A DNA stretch of 64,000 nt. It comes from Microbacterium horticulturae (GTDB lineage Bacteria; Actinomycetota; Actinomycetes; Actinomycetales; Microbacteriaceae). Where the stretch lies: positions 930,001 through 994,000 of the forward strand of contig NZ_CP119108.1 of NCBI RefSeq assembly GCF_029094505.1. Reading direction: 5' to 3'. The notes under the pieces are model-generated. The model was not told the DNA's origin. It searched no databases and was given only the letters and a program-made list of their open reading frames with translations. The first letter of the stretch is position 1. Each line of letters opens with the position of its first letter. The translations under genes and the position numbers were made by a program. Positions 16,756-24,902 of this stretch are shown piece by piece.

Positions 16756-17805
16756 ATGCCTGAGCCGTTCGTCGTCCGTCCCCGTCGCGGGACCACCGGC
16801 GTGCCCGGGCGTCTGCCGGACCAACGCGAGGCCGCCGCCTTGGCAGCGAGGGCCGTGCCGGCACGGGAGCACGAATGGCCGACCGCGCTCGCACCACTGG
16901 CCGAGTTCCTCGACGACGCCGCGGTCACCGACCTGTTCGTGAACGGGGCATCTGGTCTGTTCGTCGATCGCGGGAACGGCGCGGAGCGTGCGGTCCGCTG
17001 GCGAGCCGGTGAGTCGGATGTGCGAGAGCTTGCCGTTGCGCTGATAGGACTCGGTGGACGGCACATCGACGACGCGCATCCCGCCGTCGACGTGCGGCTC
17101 GAAGGCGGGATGCGCGTCCACGCCGTGCTGCCGCCGGTCGCGCGCCGGGGCACGCTCATCTCGATCCGCATCCCGCGGCGCACGCGGCTGGATCTCGCCG
17201 GGCTGGTACATGCCGGTGCCGTCGACGCCGCAGGGCATGCGCGGCTCGAACAGCTCATCGCGGCGCGCGAGAACCTGTTGATCACCGGCGGCGCCGGCAC
17301 CGGCAAGACCACGCTGCTGTCGGCGATGCTCTCGCTCGTGCCGCGCAACGAGCGCATCGTGACCATCGAAGACGTGGCCGAGCTCGCCCCAGACCACCCG
17401 CACCACGTGTCGCTCGAGGCCCGGCAGGCCAACCTCGAGGGCGCCGGTGGGGTGGGACTGGCGCGGCTGGTGCGAGAGGCCCTGCGCATGAGACCCGATC
17501 GGCTCGTCGTGGGCGAGTGTCGCGGCGAAGAGGTCCGTGAGCTGCTGAGCGCGCTGAACACCGGACATGACGGCGGCGCGGGCACTCTCCATGCGAACAG
17601 CCTCGCCGATGTGCCCGCCCGGCTGGAGGCCCTCGGCGCGCTCGCCGGCCTCGGTGACATCGCGCTGGCTCGCCAGGTGGCGAGCGCCATCGGCTGCGTC
17701 ATCCACCTGCACCGCGGCCGTGACGGCGTGCGTCGGGTCGCCGGCGCCGGCAGGCCTGTGGTGCGCGACGGGCGTCTCGCGATCCAAGAGCTGCCATGGG
17801 ACTGA
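16756..17805 (+). CDS. tadA: TadA/CpaF-type secretion ATPase
   Basis: A 349-residue type II/IV secretion ATPase. The Walker A is GGAGTGKTT (about residues 178-186), the Asp box region reads IVTIEDVAEL, and LRMRPDRLVVGECRG is the Walker B region. It powers assembly of the Flp/Tad pilus at the inner membrane. The ATG at 16756 lies exactly 6 nt after a TACATT -10 box (16744-16749), suggesting a leaderless transcript separate from the 6C RNA. It overlaps the next gene by 10 nt. No TadZ/Ssd-like gene precedes it, unlike in mycobacteria. Confidence 0.92.
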   Translation: MPEPFVVRPRRGTTGVPGRLPDQREAAALAARAVPAREHEWPTALAPLAEFLDDAAVTDLFVNGASGLFVDRGNGAERAVRWRAGESDVRELAVALIGLGGRHIDDAHPAVDVRLEGGMRVHAVLPPVARRGTLISIRIPRRTRLDLAGLVHAGAVDAAGHARLEQLIAARENLLITGGAGTGKTTLLSAMLSLVPRNERIVTIEDVAELAPDHPHHVSLEARQANLEGAGGVGLARLVREALRMRPDRLVVGECRGEEVRELLSALNTGHDGGAGTLHANSLADVPARLEALGALAGLGDIALARQVASAIGCVIHLHRGRDGVRRVAGAGRPVVRDGRLAIQELPWD

Positions 17806-18674
17806 AGCACGCCGCCGCCCCCGCACGTGCCGATGCCGGCACGGTGCTGCGCCTCGCCGTCCTGCTGCAGGCAGGAGTCGCGCCGGCCGATGCGTGGCGG
17901 TACCTCGCGGAGGCGGGGGATGCCGCAGCAGCCGTGGTCGCCGCGAAGCTGGGTGCCGGCGGCGACGTGCCCTCGGCGATCGGTGCGCTTGCCGGGTGGG
18001 GCGACGTGGCTGCGGCCTGGCGCATCGCCGAGACCGTGGGAGCGCCGCTGGCCGAGAGTCTGCGCGGCATCGCCGCGGCCCTGCAAGATGCGGCACGGAC
18101 CCGAGACGAGGTGCGCATCGCCCTTGCCGAGCCGGCCGGTACGGCAAGGCTCATGTCTTGGCTGCCGCTCGTGGCCGTCGCCCTCGGTGCCGCGCTCGGG
18201 TTCGACACGCTGCGCACCCTCGCCACCAATCCGATCGGCATCGGATGCGCGCTGGGCGGCGTCGGCCTCATCCTGGCCGCGCATCGCTGGAACACGCGTC
18301 TCGTGCGGCGCGCCGATCCCGACGAGGCCGTCGCCGGACTCGGCGCCGACCTGATGGCGATCGCGCTGTCTGGCGGTGTGTCGCTGGACCGCGCGACGGA
18401 GCTCGTGAGGGCGGCCGGCGCCGTCCAACCCGATGACGAGACCCGCGGCATCCTGACCCTTTCCCACAGCGCCGGCGTGCCGGCGGCCGAACTGCTGCGG
18501 GCGGCCGCGGGGCTCGCGCGGCACCGCGCGCGCACCGACGGGCGGATGCGCGCGGCGCGACTCTCGTCGTCGCTGCTCGTGCCGCTGGGCGTGTGCACGC
18601 TGCCGGCCTTCCTGCTGCTGGGCGTCGCGCCCATGCTGCTCAGCGTGCTGTCGACCACGCCCTTGTCGCTGTGA
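17796..18674 (+). CDS. TadB-TadC-like pilus assembly membrane protein (fused type II secretion F domains)
   Basis: A 292-residue inner-membrane protein with two consecutive T2SSF-like helical units. The first is about residues 15-125, followed by membrane helices near 130-180; the second starts near residue 190 (DPDEAVAGLGADLMAIALSGG) and ends in a C-terminal helix (LVPLGVCTLPAFLLLGVAP). Tad systems usually have separate TadB and TadC of 190-320 residues each; here both appear compressed into one chain. It starts inside tadA (10-nt overlap), consistent with translational coupling. Confidence 0.8.
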   Translation: MGLKHAAAPARADAGTVLRLAVLLQAGVAPADAWRYLAEAGDAAAAVVAAKLGAGGDVPSAIGALAGWGDVAAAWRIAETVGAPLAESLRGIAAALQDAARTRDEVRIALAEPAGTARLMSWLPLVAVALGAALGFDTLRTLATNPIGIGCALGGVGLILAAHRWNTRLVRRADPDEAVAGLGADLMAIALSGGVSLDRATELVRAAGAVQPDDETRGILTLSHSAGVPAAELLRAAAGLARHRARTDGRMRAARLSSSLLVPLGVCTLPAFLLLGVAPMLLSVLSTTPLSL

Positions 18675-18714
18675 ACGAACGTGCCCATCCATCCCTATCT
18701 ATAAGGAGAACGCC

Positions 18715-18918
18715 ATGAGTATCCCCACCCTCACCCGCCGGCGCGCCGAGCGGCTGTTCCTGGACGAGGCCGACGACGTCGGGGCTGCGACCGCCGAGTA
18801 CGCCATTGCGACGATGGCGGCGGTGGCCTTCGCGGGGCTGCTGGTCGTGATCATGCGCTCAGACGAGGTCCGCGGCATCCTCACCGACCTTGTCCGCCGC
18901 GCGCTCACGGTCTCATGA
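18715..18918 (+). CDS. DUF4244 Flp-like pilin
   Basis: A 67-residue protein with a prepilin-like segment. An acidic leader ends in Gly, then ATAEYAIATMAAVAFAGLLVVIM forms the hydrophobic helix with the Glu-Tyr pair typical of Flp pilins. It is probably the major pilus subunit, cleaved by a prepilin peptidase that is not encoded in this window. AAGGAG precedes the ATG by 7 nt. It overlaps the TadE-like gene by 4 nt (ATGA). Confidence 0.85.
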   Translation: MSIPTLTRRRAERLFLDEADDVGAATAEYAIATMAAVAFAGLLVVIMRSDEVRGILTDLVRRALTVS

Positions 18919-19253
18919 GCACCCGGTGGGGCGACCGCGGCTCGGTGACCGCCGAGTTCGCGGTCGTCCTCCCGGCCGTCGTGCTGGTGCTCGTGCTGGG
19001 TGCGGCTGTGCTGGGCGCATGCGGCCGTCAGGTGCGGTTGCAGGATGCCGCGGCCGATGCCGCGCGTCTTGTAGCACGTGGCGAGCCGGTGTCGAGGGCG
19101 TCGGCAGCGGTGGGAGCGGCCGTGGCGGGCGCGAGCACCGCGGTCAGCCACCGCGACGATCTCGTGTGCGTGCAGGCCTCGGCCCCGGCGGGTGTGCCGC
19201 TCGTGCCGGTCACGCTGCACGCCGACTCGTGCGCGTTGGCCGGGGGACTGTGA
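18915..19253 (+). CDS. TadE-family minor pseudopilin
   Basis: A 112-residue protein with the TadE N terminus: basic start, then DRGSVTAEFAVVLPAVVLVLVLGAAVL, followed by a Cys-containing extracellular domain. TadE-like proteins are processed minor pilins needed for Flp pilus assembly. It is coupled to the pilin gene by a 4-nt overlap, and the next TadE-like gene starts 37 nt after its stop. Confidence 0.88.
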   Translation: MSTRWGDRGSVTAEFAVVLPAVVLVLVLGAAVLGACGRQVRLQDAAADAARLVARGEPVSRASAAVGAAVAGASTAVSHRDDLVCVQASAPAGVPLVPVTLHADSCALAGGL

Positions 19254-19290
19254 TGCTCGCTCGTCGGAGCGGCGCGGAAACCGTCGCCTG

Positions 19291-19611
19291 ATGGCCGGGA
19301 GCATCCTCGCGGTGGGGGCGATCGGCTGTGCCGCCGCCCTGACCATGGGGCTGGCGACGGTAGGTGCTGCCGCCGTGCAGTCGCAGCGCGCCGCCGACGC
19401 CGCCGATGCCGCGGCGCTGGCGGCCGCCGACGGCGCGTCGGGTGTGGCTTTCGGCGTGCCCTGCGAGTTGGCGGCGCGCGTCGCAGCCGCCGGCGGTGCG
19501 GCCGTGACCTCGTGCGCCGTGGACGGTCTTATCGCGACGGTGACGGTGGCGGTGCCGTTCGGCGCCGTCACAGCCACGGCGACGGCCCGCGCGGGGCCGC
19601 CGGGAGAATGA
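19291..19611 (+). CDS. TadE/TadG-like secreted protein (Rv3654c-type)
   Basis: A 106-residue protein with a short N terminus and a hydrophobic helix (SILAVGAIGCAAALTMGLATVGAAAV), then the Ala/Asp-rich QRAADAADAAALAAADGASG segment typical of Rv3654c-like proteins that close actinobacterial tad clusters. It has two Cys residues in the exported part. The ATG at 19291 is the only usable start; upstream in-frame sequence is an out-of-frame reading of the TadE gene. Confidence 0.75.
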   Translation: MAGSILAVGAIGCAAALTMGLATVGAAAVQSQRAADAADAAALAAADGASGVAFGVPCELAARVAAAGGAAVTSCAVDGLIATVTVAVPFGAVTATATARAGPPGE

Positions 19612-19619
19612 GCGCTCGG

Positions 19620-20168
19620 TCAAGGCGTCTGGCCGGAGTGCGAGCCCTCGGCGACCTCCTCGATGGCCTTCGCGTTGAACGCAGGCAGGTCGTCGGGCGT
19701 GCGACTGGAGACGAGACCCTGGTCGACGACGACCTCTTGGTCGACCCACGTGGCACCGGCGTTGCGCAGATCGGTGCGCAGGCTCGGGTAGCTCGTGAGG
19801 GTGCGCCCCTCGACGACGCCGGCCTCGATCAGGATCCAGGGCCCGTGGCAGATCACTGCGACCGGCTTGTGCTGCGCGAAGAAGTCGCGCACGAAGTCGA
19901 CGGACGGCTGATCCATGCGCAGGTGATCGGCGTTGACGACGCCGCCCGGCAGCACCAGCGCGTCGAAGTCGTCGGCGTGGGCCTGCTCGGCGTGCAGATC
20001 GACGGCCTGCACGTGGCCGTTCTTTCCTGTGATCTCATCGCCGTCGGGGGCGATCATCGTCGCGGACGCCCCGGCCGCGGTCAGCGCGTCCCACGGGCTG
20101 GTCAGTTCCGCGTCCTCGAATCCATCGGTGGCGAGGAACGCGACGGTCCGGTCGGTCAACTGTGCCAT
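19620..20168 (-). CDS. DJ-1/PfpI family protein (type 1 glutamine amidotransferase-like)
   Basis: A 182-residue single-domain protein. The nucleophile elbow AVICHGPW places the reactive Cys at about residue 107, with the family Glu in TDGFEDAEL near the N terminus. Members act as glyoxalases, deglycases or stress proteins; intracellular YhbO/PfpI types are the closest by length. AGAAGGGA lies about 10 nt before the ATG at 20168. It converges with the Tad cluster and diverges from topA. Confidence 0.9.
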   Translation of the reverse strand: MAQLTDRTVAFLATDGFEDAELTSPWDALTAAGASATMIAPDGDEITGKNGHVQAVDLHAEQAHADDFDALVLPGGVVNADHLRMDQPSVDFVRDFFAQHKPVAVICHGPWILIEAGVVEGRTLTSYPSLRTDLRNAGATWVDQEVVVDQGLVSSRTPDDLPAFNAKAIEEVAEGSHSGQTP

Positions 20169-20367
20169 GATGCATATCCCTTCTCTTGCTCTCCCGCCCA
20201 GGGTCTGGGCAGGCTCTCCGAGCGGTGAAGGGGGTGGTCAGGATGCTCTCGACGTGCTAGCCGGGCTCGACGTCGCACGCGCGTGTAGACCTCTCCGCCT
20301 GAGATGAAAGCGGCGCCGCACTCAGGAATCTGTGTGTATGGTGTGCTTCGAAGAAAGGACCACCCCT

Positions 20368-23073
20368 TTGGCACACGGTAAGAAGCTCGTCATCGTCGAG
20401 TCCCCGACGAAGATGAAGTCGATCCAGGGATACCTGGGCGACGGCTACGAGGTGCTCAGCTCTGTCGGTCACATCCGCGATCTCGCCGATCGCAAGGCGA
20501 TTCCGGCTGAGCTGAAGAAGACCTCGGTGGGGCGCTACTCGATCGACATCGAGAACGACTTCTCGCCGTACTACGTCGAGTCGGAGCGTGGCAAGAAGAC
20601 GGTCGCCGAGCTCAAGCGCGCACTCAAGACAAGCGACGAGCTCCTGCTCGCCACTGATGAGGACCGCGAGGGCGAGGCCATCGCGTGGCACCTCCTCGAG
20701 GCGCTCAAGCCCAAGGTGCCCGTCAAACGCATGGTGTTCCACGAGATCACGAAGGACGCGATCCGCGCCGCCGTCGACAAGACGCGCGAGCTCGACCTCA
20801 ACCTCGTCGACGCGCAGGAGACCCGTCGCATCCTCGACCGGCTCTACGGATGGGACGTCTCGCCGGTCCTCTGGCTGAAGGTGCAGCAGGGACTGTCGGC
20901 CGGCCGCGTGCAGTCGGCCGCCACGCGTCTGGTCGTCGATCGCGAACGTGAGCGCATCGCGTTCGTCTCCGCGTCGTACTGGGATGTCGCGGCCACTGCC
21001 TCGAAGGAGAAGGACGCCTTCGGCATCCAGCTCGTCCGCCTGGGCGGTGCGTCGATCGCCCGCGGGTCCGACTTCGACGACGCCGGAAAACTCAAGAAGG
21101 CCGTCGTCGTGCTGGACGAAGCGGCCGCCCGAGCGCTCGCCGACGAGGTCGCGACCGCCGGAGAGGCCTCCGTCACCAAGCTGGAGTCCAAGCCGGGCAC
21201 CCGTCGCCCCTATGCACCGTTCACCACCTCGACCATGCAGCAAGAGGCCGGGCGGAAGCTCTCGATGAGCGCGAAGCACGCGATGAGCGTGGCCCAGCGT
21301 CTGTATGAGAAGGGGTACATCACCTATATGCGCACCGACTCCACGGCGCTGTCGACGCAGGCCGTGCAGGCCGCGCGTGAGCAGGCCGTGGAGCTGTACG
21401 GCCCCAAGGCCGTGCCGTTGAACCCCCGGGTGTACAAGAGCAAGAGCAAGAACGCGCAGGAGGCCCACGAGGCCATTCGCCCCTCCGGCGAGCATTTCCG
21501 TACGCCGTCGTCGGTGTCGGGCTCGCTCGACCGCGACGAGCTGCGCTTGTACGACCTGATCTGGAAGCGCACAGTCGCCAGCCAGATGTCCGACGCGACA
21601 TACGAGACCACCACCGTCACACTCGAGATCGTGCTCGCCGAGAAGAAGGCCGAGTTCACGGCATCCGGCACCGTCTACACCTTCAAGGGCTTCCTCGAGG
21701 CGTACGAAGAGGGACGGGACGAGAAGCGGTCCGACGCCGACAAGCATGACGACCAGGCGCTGCCCCAGATGGCTGTCGGCGACGTGCTTGCCATCCGCGA
21801 CGTCGAGCCGAAGGGCCACGCCACCAGCCCCAAGCCGCGCTACACCGAAGCGTCGCTGGTCAAGGCTCTGGAGGAGAAGGGCATCGGACGCCCCTCGACG
21901 TTCGCGAGCATCATCGACACGATCATCGCTCGCGGCTACGTGACCAAGCGCGGGCAGGCGCTCGTGCCCAGCTGGGTCGCATTCAGCGTGGTGCGGCTGC
22001 TCGAGCAGCACTTCACCGAGCTGGTGGATTACGACTTCACCGCGGCGCTCGAAGACGATCTCGACGCCATCGCCCGCGGCGAGCGAAAGCGCGTCGACTG
22101 GCTCAAGGACTTCTACTTCGGCTCCGGCGACCACACCGGTCTGCGCGCCATCGTCGACAACCTCGGCGACATCGACGCCCGCGAGCTGAACTCCACGCGC
22201 GTCACCGATAACGCCGTGCTGCGCATCGGGCGATACGGGCCCTACCTCGAGGTCATCGACCCCGAGCATCCCGACGCCGATCCGCGCCGGGTGAACATCC
22301 CCGAAGAGCTTGCACCTGATGAGCTGACGGCCGCCAAGGCACAGGAACTCATCGACGCCCCCGTTGCGGGCGACCGCGTGCTCGGAGAAAACCCCGACAA
22401 CGGCAAGGTCATCGTCGTCAAGGATGGCCGCTACGGCCCGTACGTGCAAGAGAACGATCCGCCGACGGACGAAGAGGTGGATGCCGCGACCGGCGAGGTG
22501 ACCGAGCCTGCCACGTCCGCGAAGAAGAGCGCGAAGAAGGCCGCGGCGCCCAAGCCCCGCACCGCGTCGCTGTTCAAGACGATGTCGGTCGACACGATCG
22601 ACCTCGAAGACGCGCTCAAGCTGCTGTCGCTGCCGCGCGTGGTGGGCGCCGATCCCGAGTCGGGCGAGGAGATCACCGCGCAGAACGGCCGGTACGGTCC
22701 GTACCTGAAGAAGGGCACCGACTCGCGCACGCTCGATTCCGAGCAGCAGCTTTTCGACATCACGCTCGACGAGGCATTGGAGCGGTACAAGCAGCCCAAG
22801 TACGGCGCACGACGCGCCTCGAGCGCGCTCAAGGAGTTCGAGGCCGATCCGGTCAGCGGCAAGCCGATCAAGCTGCGTGACGGGCGCTTCGGCCCGTATG
22901 TCACCGACGGTGAGACCAACGCCACGGTGCCGCGCGGTGAAGACGCGATGGCCGTCGACTTCGCCCGGGCTGTGCAGCTGCTCGCCGACAAGCGCGCGAA
23001 GGGACCGGCCAAGCGCAAGCCCGCGGCCAAGAAGCCCGCCGCGAAGAAGTCGACCGCGGCGAAGAAGAAGTGA
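20368..23073 (+). CDS. topA: DNA topoisomerase I
   Basis: A 901-residue type IA topoisomerase. The TOPRIM start is KLVIVESPTK, and the catalytic Tyr is in YITYMRTDST at about residue 320. C-terminal topo repeats (NGRYGPYLKKG, DGRFGPYV) replace zinc fingers as in other actinobacteria, and the chain ends in a Lys/Ala-rich tail. It relaxes negative supercoils. The start is taken as TTG at 20368 because it precedes AHGKKLVIVESP and has AAAGGA about 10 nt upstream; in-frame GTG/ATG codons further upstream overlap a possible -10 box TATGGT. It overlaps tmk by 4 nt. Confidence 0.96.
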   Translation: MAHGKKLVIVESPTKMKSIQGYLGDGYEVLSSVGHIRDLADRKAIPAELKKTSVGRYSIDIENDFSPYYVESERGKKTVAELKRALKTSDELLLATDEDREGEAIAWHLLEALKPKVPVKRMVFHEITKDAIRAAVDKTRELDLNLVDAQETRRILDRLYGWDVSPVLWLKVQQGLSAGRVQSAATRLVVDRERERIAFVSASYWDVAATASKEKDAFGIQLVRLGGASIARGSDFDDAGKLKKAVVVLDEAAARALADEVATAGEASVTKLESKPGTRRPYAPFTTSTMQQEAGRKLSMSAKHAMSVAQRLYEKGYITYMRTDSTALSTQAVQAAREQAVELYGPKAVPLNPRVYKSKSKNAQEAHEAIRPSGEHFRTPSSVSGSLDRDELRLYDLIWKRTVASQMSDATYETTTVTLEIVLAEKKAEFTASGTVYTFKGFLEAYEEGRDEKRSDADKHDDQALPQMAVGDVLAIRDVEPKGHATSPKPRYTEASLVKALEEKGIGRPSTFASIIDTIIARGYVTKRGQALVPSWVAFSVVRLLEQHFTELVDYDFTAALEDDLDAIARGERKRVDWLKDFYFGSGDHTGLRAIVDNLGDIDARELNSTRVTDNAVLRIGRYGPYLEVIDPEHPDADPRRVNIPEELAPDELTAAKAQELIDAPVAGDRVLGENPDNGKVIVVKDGRYGPYVQENDPPTDEEVDAATGEVTEPATSAKKSAKKAAAPKPRTASLFKTMSVDTIDLEDALKLLSLPRVVGADPESGEEITAQNGRYGPYLKKGTDSRTLDSEQQLFDITLDEALERYKQPKYGARRASSALKEFEADPVSGKPIKLRDGRFGPYVTDGETNATVPRGEDAMAVDFARAVQLLADKRAKGPAKRKPAAKKPAAKKSTAAKKK

Positions 23074-23690
23074 CCGGCCTGTTCGTCACGTTCGAGGGCG
23101 TCGACGGCGTCGGCAAGACCACGCAGGCCGCGCTCCTGGAGCAGTGGCTGCGCGATGCCGGCCGCGAAGTCGTGCGCACGCGTGAGCCGGGCGGCACCGA
23201 GGTGGGCGAGCGCATCCGCGACATCGTGCTCCACCATCGCGGGCACGTGGATCCGCGGGCCGAGGCCCTGCTGTACGCCGCCGATCGCGCGCATCACATC
23301 GCGACGGTCGTGCAGCCTGCTCTCGAGCGCGGGGGCGTGGTCATCCAGGACCGCTATCTCGACTCGTCGGTGGCCTACCAGGGCGCCGGACGCGTGCTCG
23401 ACGCCGACGACGTGCGCCGGCTCTCACTGTGGGCGACCGAAGGGCTTCTGCCCGACGTCACGGTGCTGCTCGACCTCGACGAGGCCGATGCCCGTCGTCG
23501 CCTCGACGCCGACGACAAGCCGTTCGACCGCCTCGAGGCCGAGAAAGCCGACTTCCACGCACGGGTGCGGGCGGCGTTCCTGCGACTGGCTGAGGCCGAA
23601 CCCGAACGGTTCCTGGTGGTGGATGCCGCGCAGCCGGTCGAGTGGATCGCCGAGCTCGTGAGGGTCCGCGTGACCGAGCGCCTGGCGTGA
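23070..23690 (+). CDS. tmk: Thymidylate kinase
   Basis: A 206-residue dTMP kinase with P-loop FEGVDGVGKTTQ at about residues 8-19, DRYLDSSVAYQGAGR as the DR(Y/H) motif, and a lid region. It phosphorylates dTMP to dTDP. The GTG start overlaps the topA stop (GTGA). It is followed by holB after 36 nt; topA, tmk and holB thus form a replication-related block, as in other actinobacteria. Confidence 0.95.
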   Translation: MTGLFVTFEGVDGVGKTTQAALLEQWLRDAGREVVRTREPGGTEVGERIRDIVLHHRGHVDPRAEALLYAADRAHHIATVVQPALERGGVVIQDRYLDSSVAYQGAGRVLDADDVRRLSLWATEGLLPDVTVLLDLDEADARRRLDADDKPFDRLEAEKADFHARVRAAFLRLAEAEPERFLVVDAAQPVEWIAELVRVRVTERLA

Positions 23691-23726
23691 CGCGCGGTGT
23701 CGGGTGCCACGGTTAGGCTGGTCGGC

Positions 23727-24902
23727 ATGGACGCCGCCTCCGAGACCGTGACCCGCGTCTCTGAGCGTGCGGTCCCGTGGGGCGAAGTGTGGGGGCAAAC
23801 CGACGCCGTGCGCTCGCTGCAGGCCGCGGCATCCGACCCTGCAGAACTCACGCATGCGTGGCTCATCACCGGCCCCCCTGGTTCGGGCCGCTCCACGATC
23901 GCCCGAGCCTTCGCCGCGGCGCTGATCGCCGAGCCCGGTGACGAGCTCGTCATGCGCCAGGTGCTCGCGGGCACGCATCCCGACTACACGGCACTGCGCA
24001 CCGAGGGCGTCATCATCTCGATCAAAGACGCGCGGGCACTCGTCGAGCGTTCGTACTTCGCGCCGTCCCTCGGTCGTTATCGCGTGATCGTGATGGAAGA
24101 CGCCGACCGCATGAGCGAGCGCACCTCGAACGTGCTGCTGAAGGCGCTCGAAGAACCGCCCGAGCGCACCATCTGGGTCCTGTGCGCGCCGAGCGACGCC
24201 GACCTGCTCCCGACGATCCGCTCTCGGGTACGGGTCCTGCGCCTGCACGACCCCGAGATCGCCGACGTGGCGGCCCTCGTGGCCGAGCGCACCGGCGTGG
24301 ACGTGCAGATCGCCGAGCAGTCGGCCCGACACGCACAGCGGCACATCGGCATGGCGCAGCGACTGGCGACGGATGCCGCGTCCCGTGATCGGCGTGATGC
24401 CATGCTGCGCGCGGTGCTGAAGGTGCGCGGAGTGTCGACGGCCGTCGAGGCCGCCGCTCAGATCGATGCGGGTGCCTCCGATGACGCAAAGGCGCTGACT
24501 GCCGAGCGCGACGAGGCCGAGCGCGCCCAGCTGCTCGCGACGATGGGCGTGGCGCCCGGCGCGGCGGTTCCACCGGCAGTCCGTTCGCAGGTGAAGGCCC
24601 TCGAAGACGAGCAGAAGCGGCGTGCGACCCGCAGCCGGCGCGATGGCGTCGATCGGGTGCTCACCGATCTGCAGTCGATGTACCGCGACGTGCTCATGCT
24701 GCAGTTCGGGCGCGATCACGATCTCATCAACCGTGAGCTCGAGCCCGAACTGCGTGCCGTTGCCAAGGCGTGGGAGCCCGCGCGCACTGTCACCGTGCTC
24801 GACGCCATTTCGGCGACCCGTAAGAACATCGAGCAGAATGTCGCTCCGGCACTCGCGCTGGAGAGCATGCTCATCACCGTCGCAAGCGGAAGGACCCCGT
24901 GA
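23727..24902 (+). CDS. holB: DNA polymerase III subunit delta'
   Basis: A 391-residue clamp-loader subunit with an AAA+ fold. The P-loop is ITGPPGSGRST, with Arg where active ATPases have Lys, consistent with the non-hydrolysing delta' role. The sensor region reads VLLKALEEPPERTIWVLCA. The ATG at 23727 sits 7 nt after TAGGCT (23714-23719), suggesting an extra leaderless promoter inside the block. It overlaps the next gene by 4 nt (GTGA). Confidence 0.9.
   Translation: MDAASETVTRVSERAVPWGEVWGQTDAVRSLQAAASDPAELTHAWLITGPPGSGRSTIARAFAAALIAEPGDELVMRQVLAGTHPDYTALRTEGVIISIKDARALVERSYFAPSLGRYRVIVMEDADRMSERTSNVLLKALEEPPERTIWVLCAPSDADLLPTIRSRVRVLRLHDPEIADVAALVAERTGVDVQIAEQSARHAQRHIGMAQRLATDAASRDRRDAMLRAVLKVRGVSTAVEAAAQIDAGASDDAKALTAERDEAERAQLLATMGVAPGAAVPPAVRSQVKALEDEQKRRATRSRRDGVDRVLTDLQSMYRDVLMLQFGRDHDLINRELEPELRAVAKAWEPARTVTVLDAISATRKNIEQNVAPALALESMLITVASGRTP

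Noticed and set aside
20257..22449. 730-codon open frame antisense to topA
   Set aside because: It is a shadow of topA; composition is atypical and there is no ribosome-binding site or family motif.
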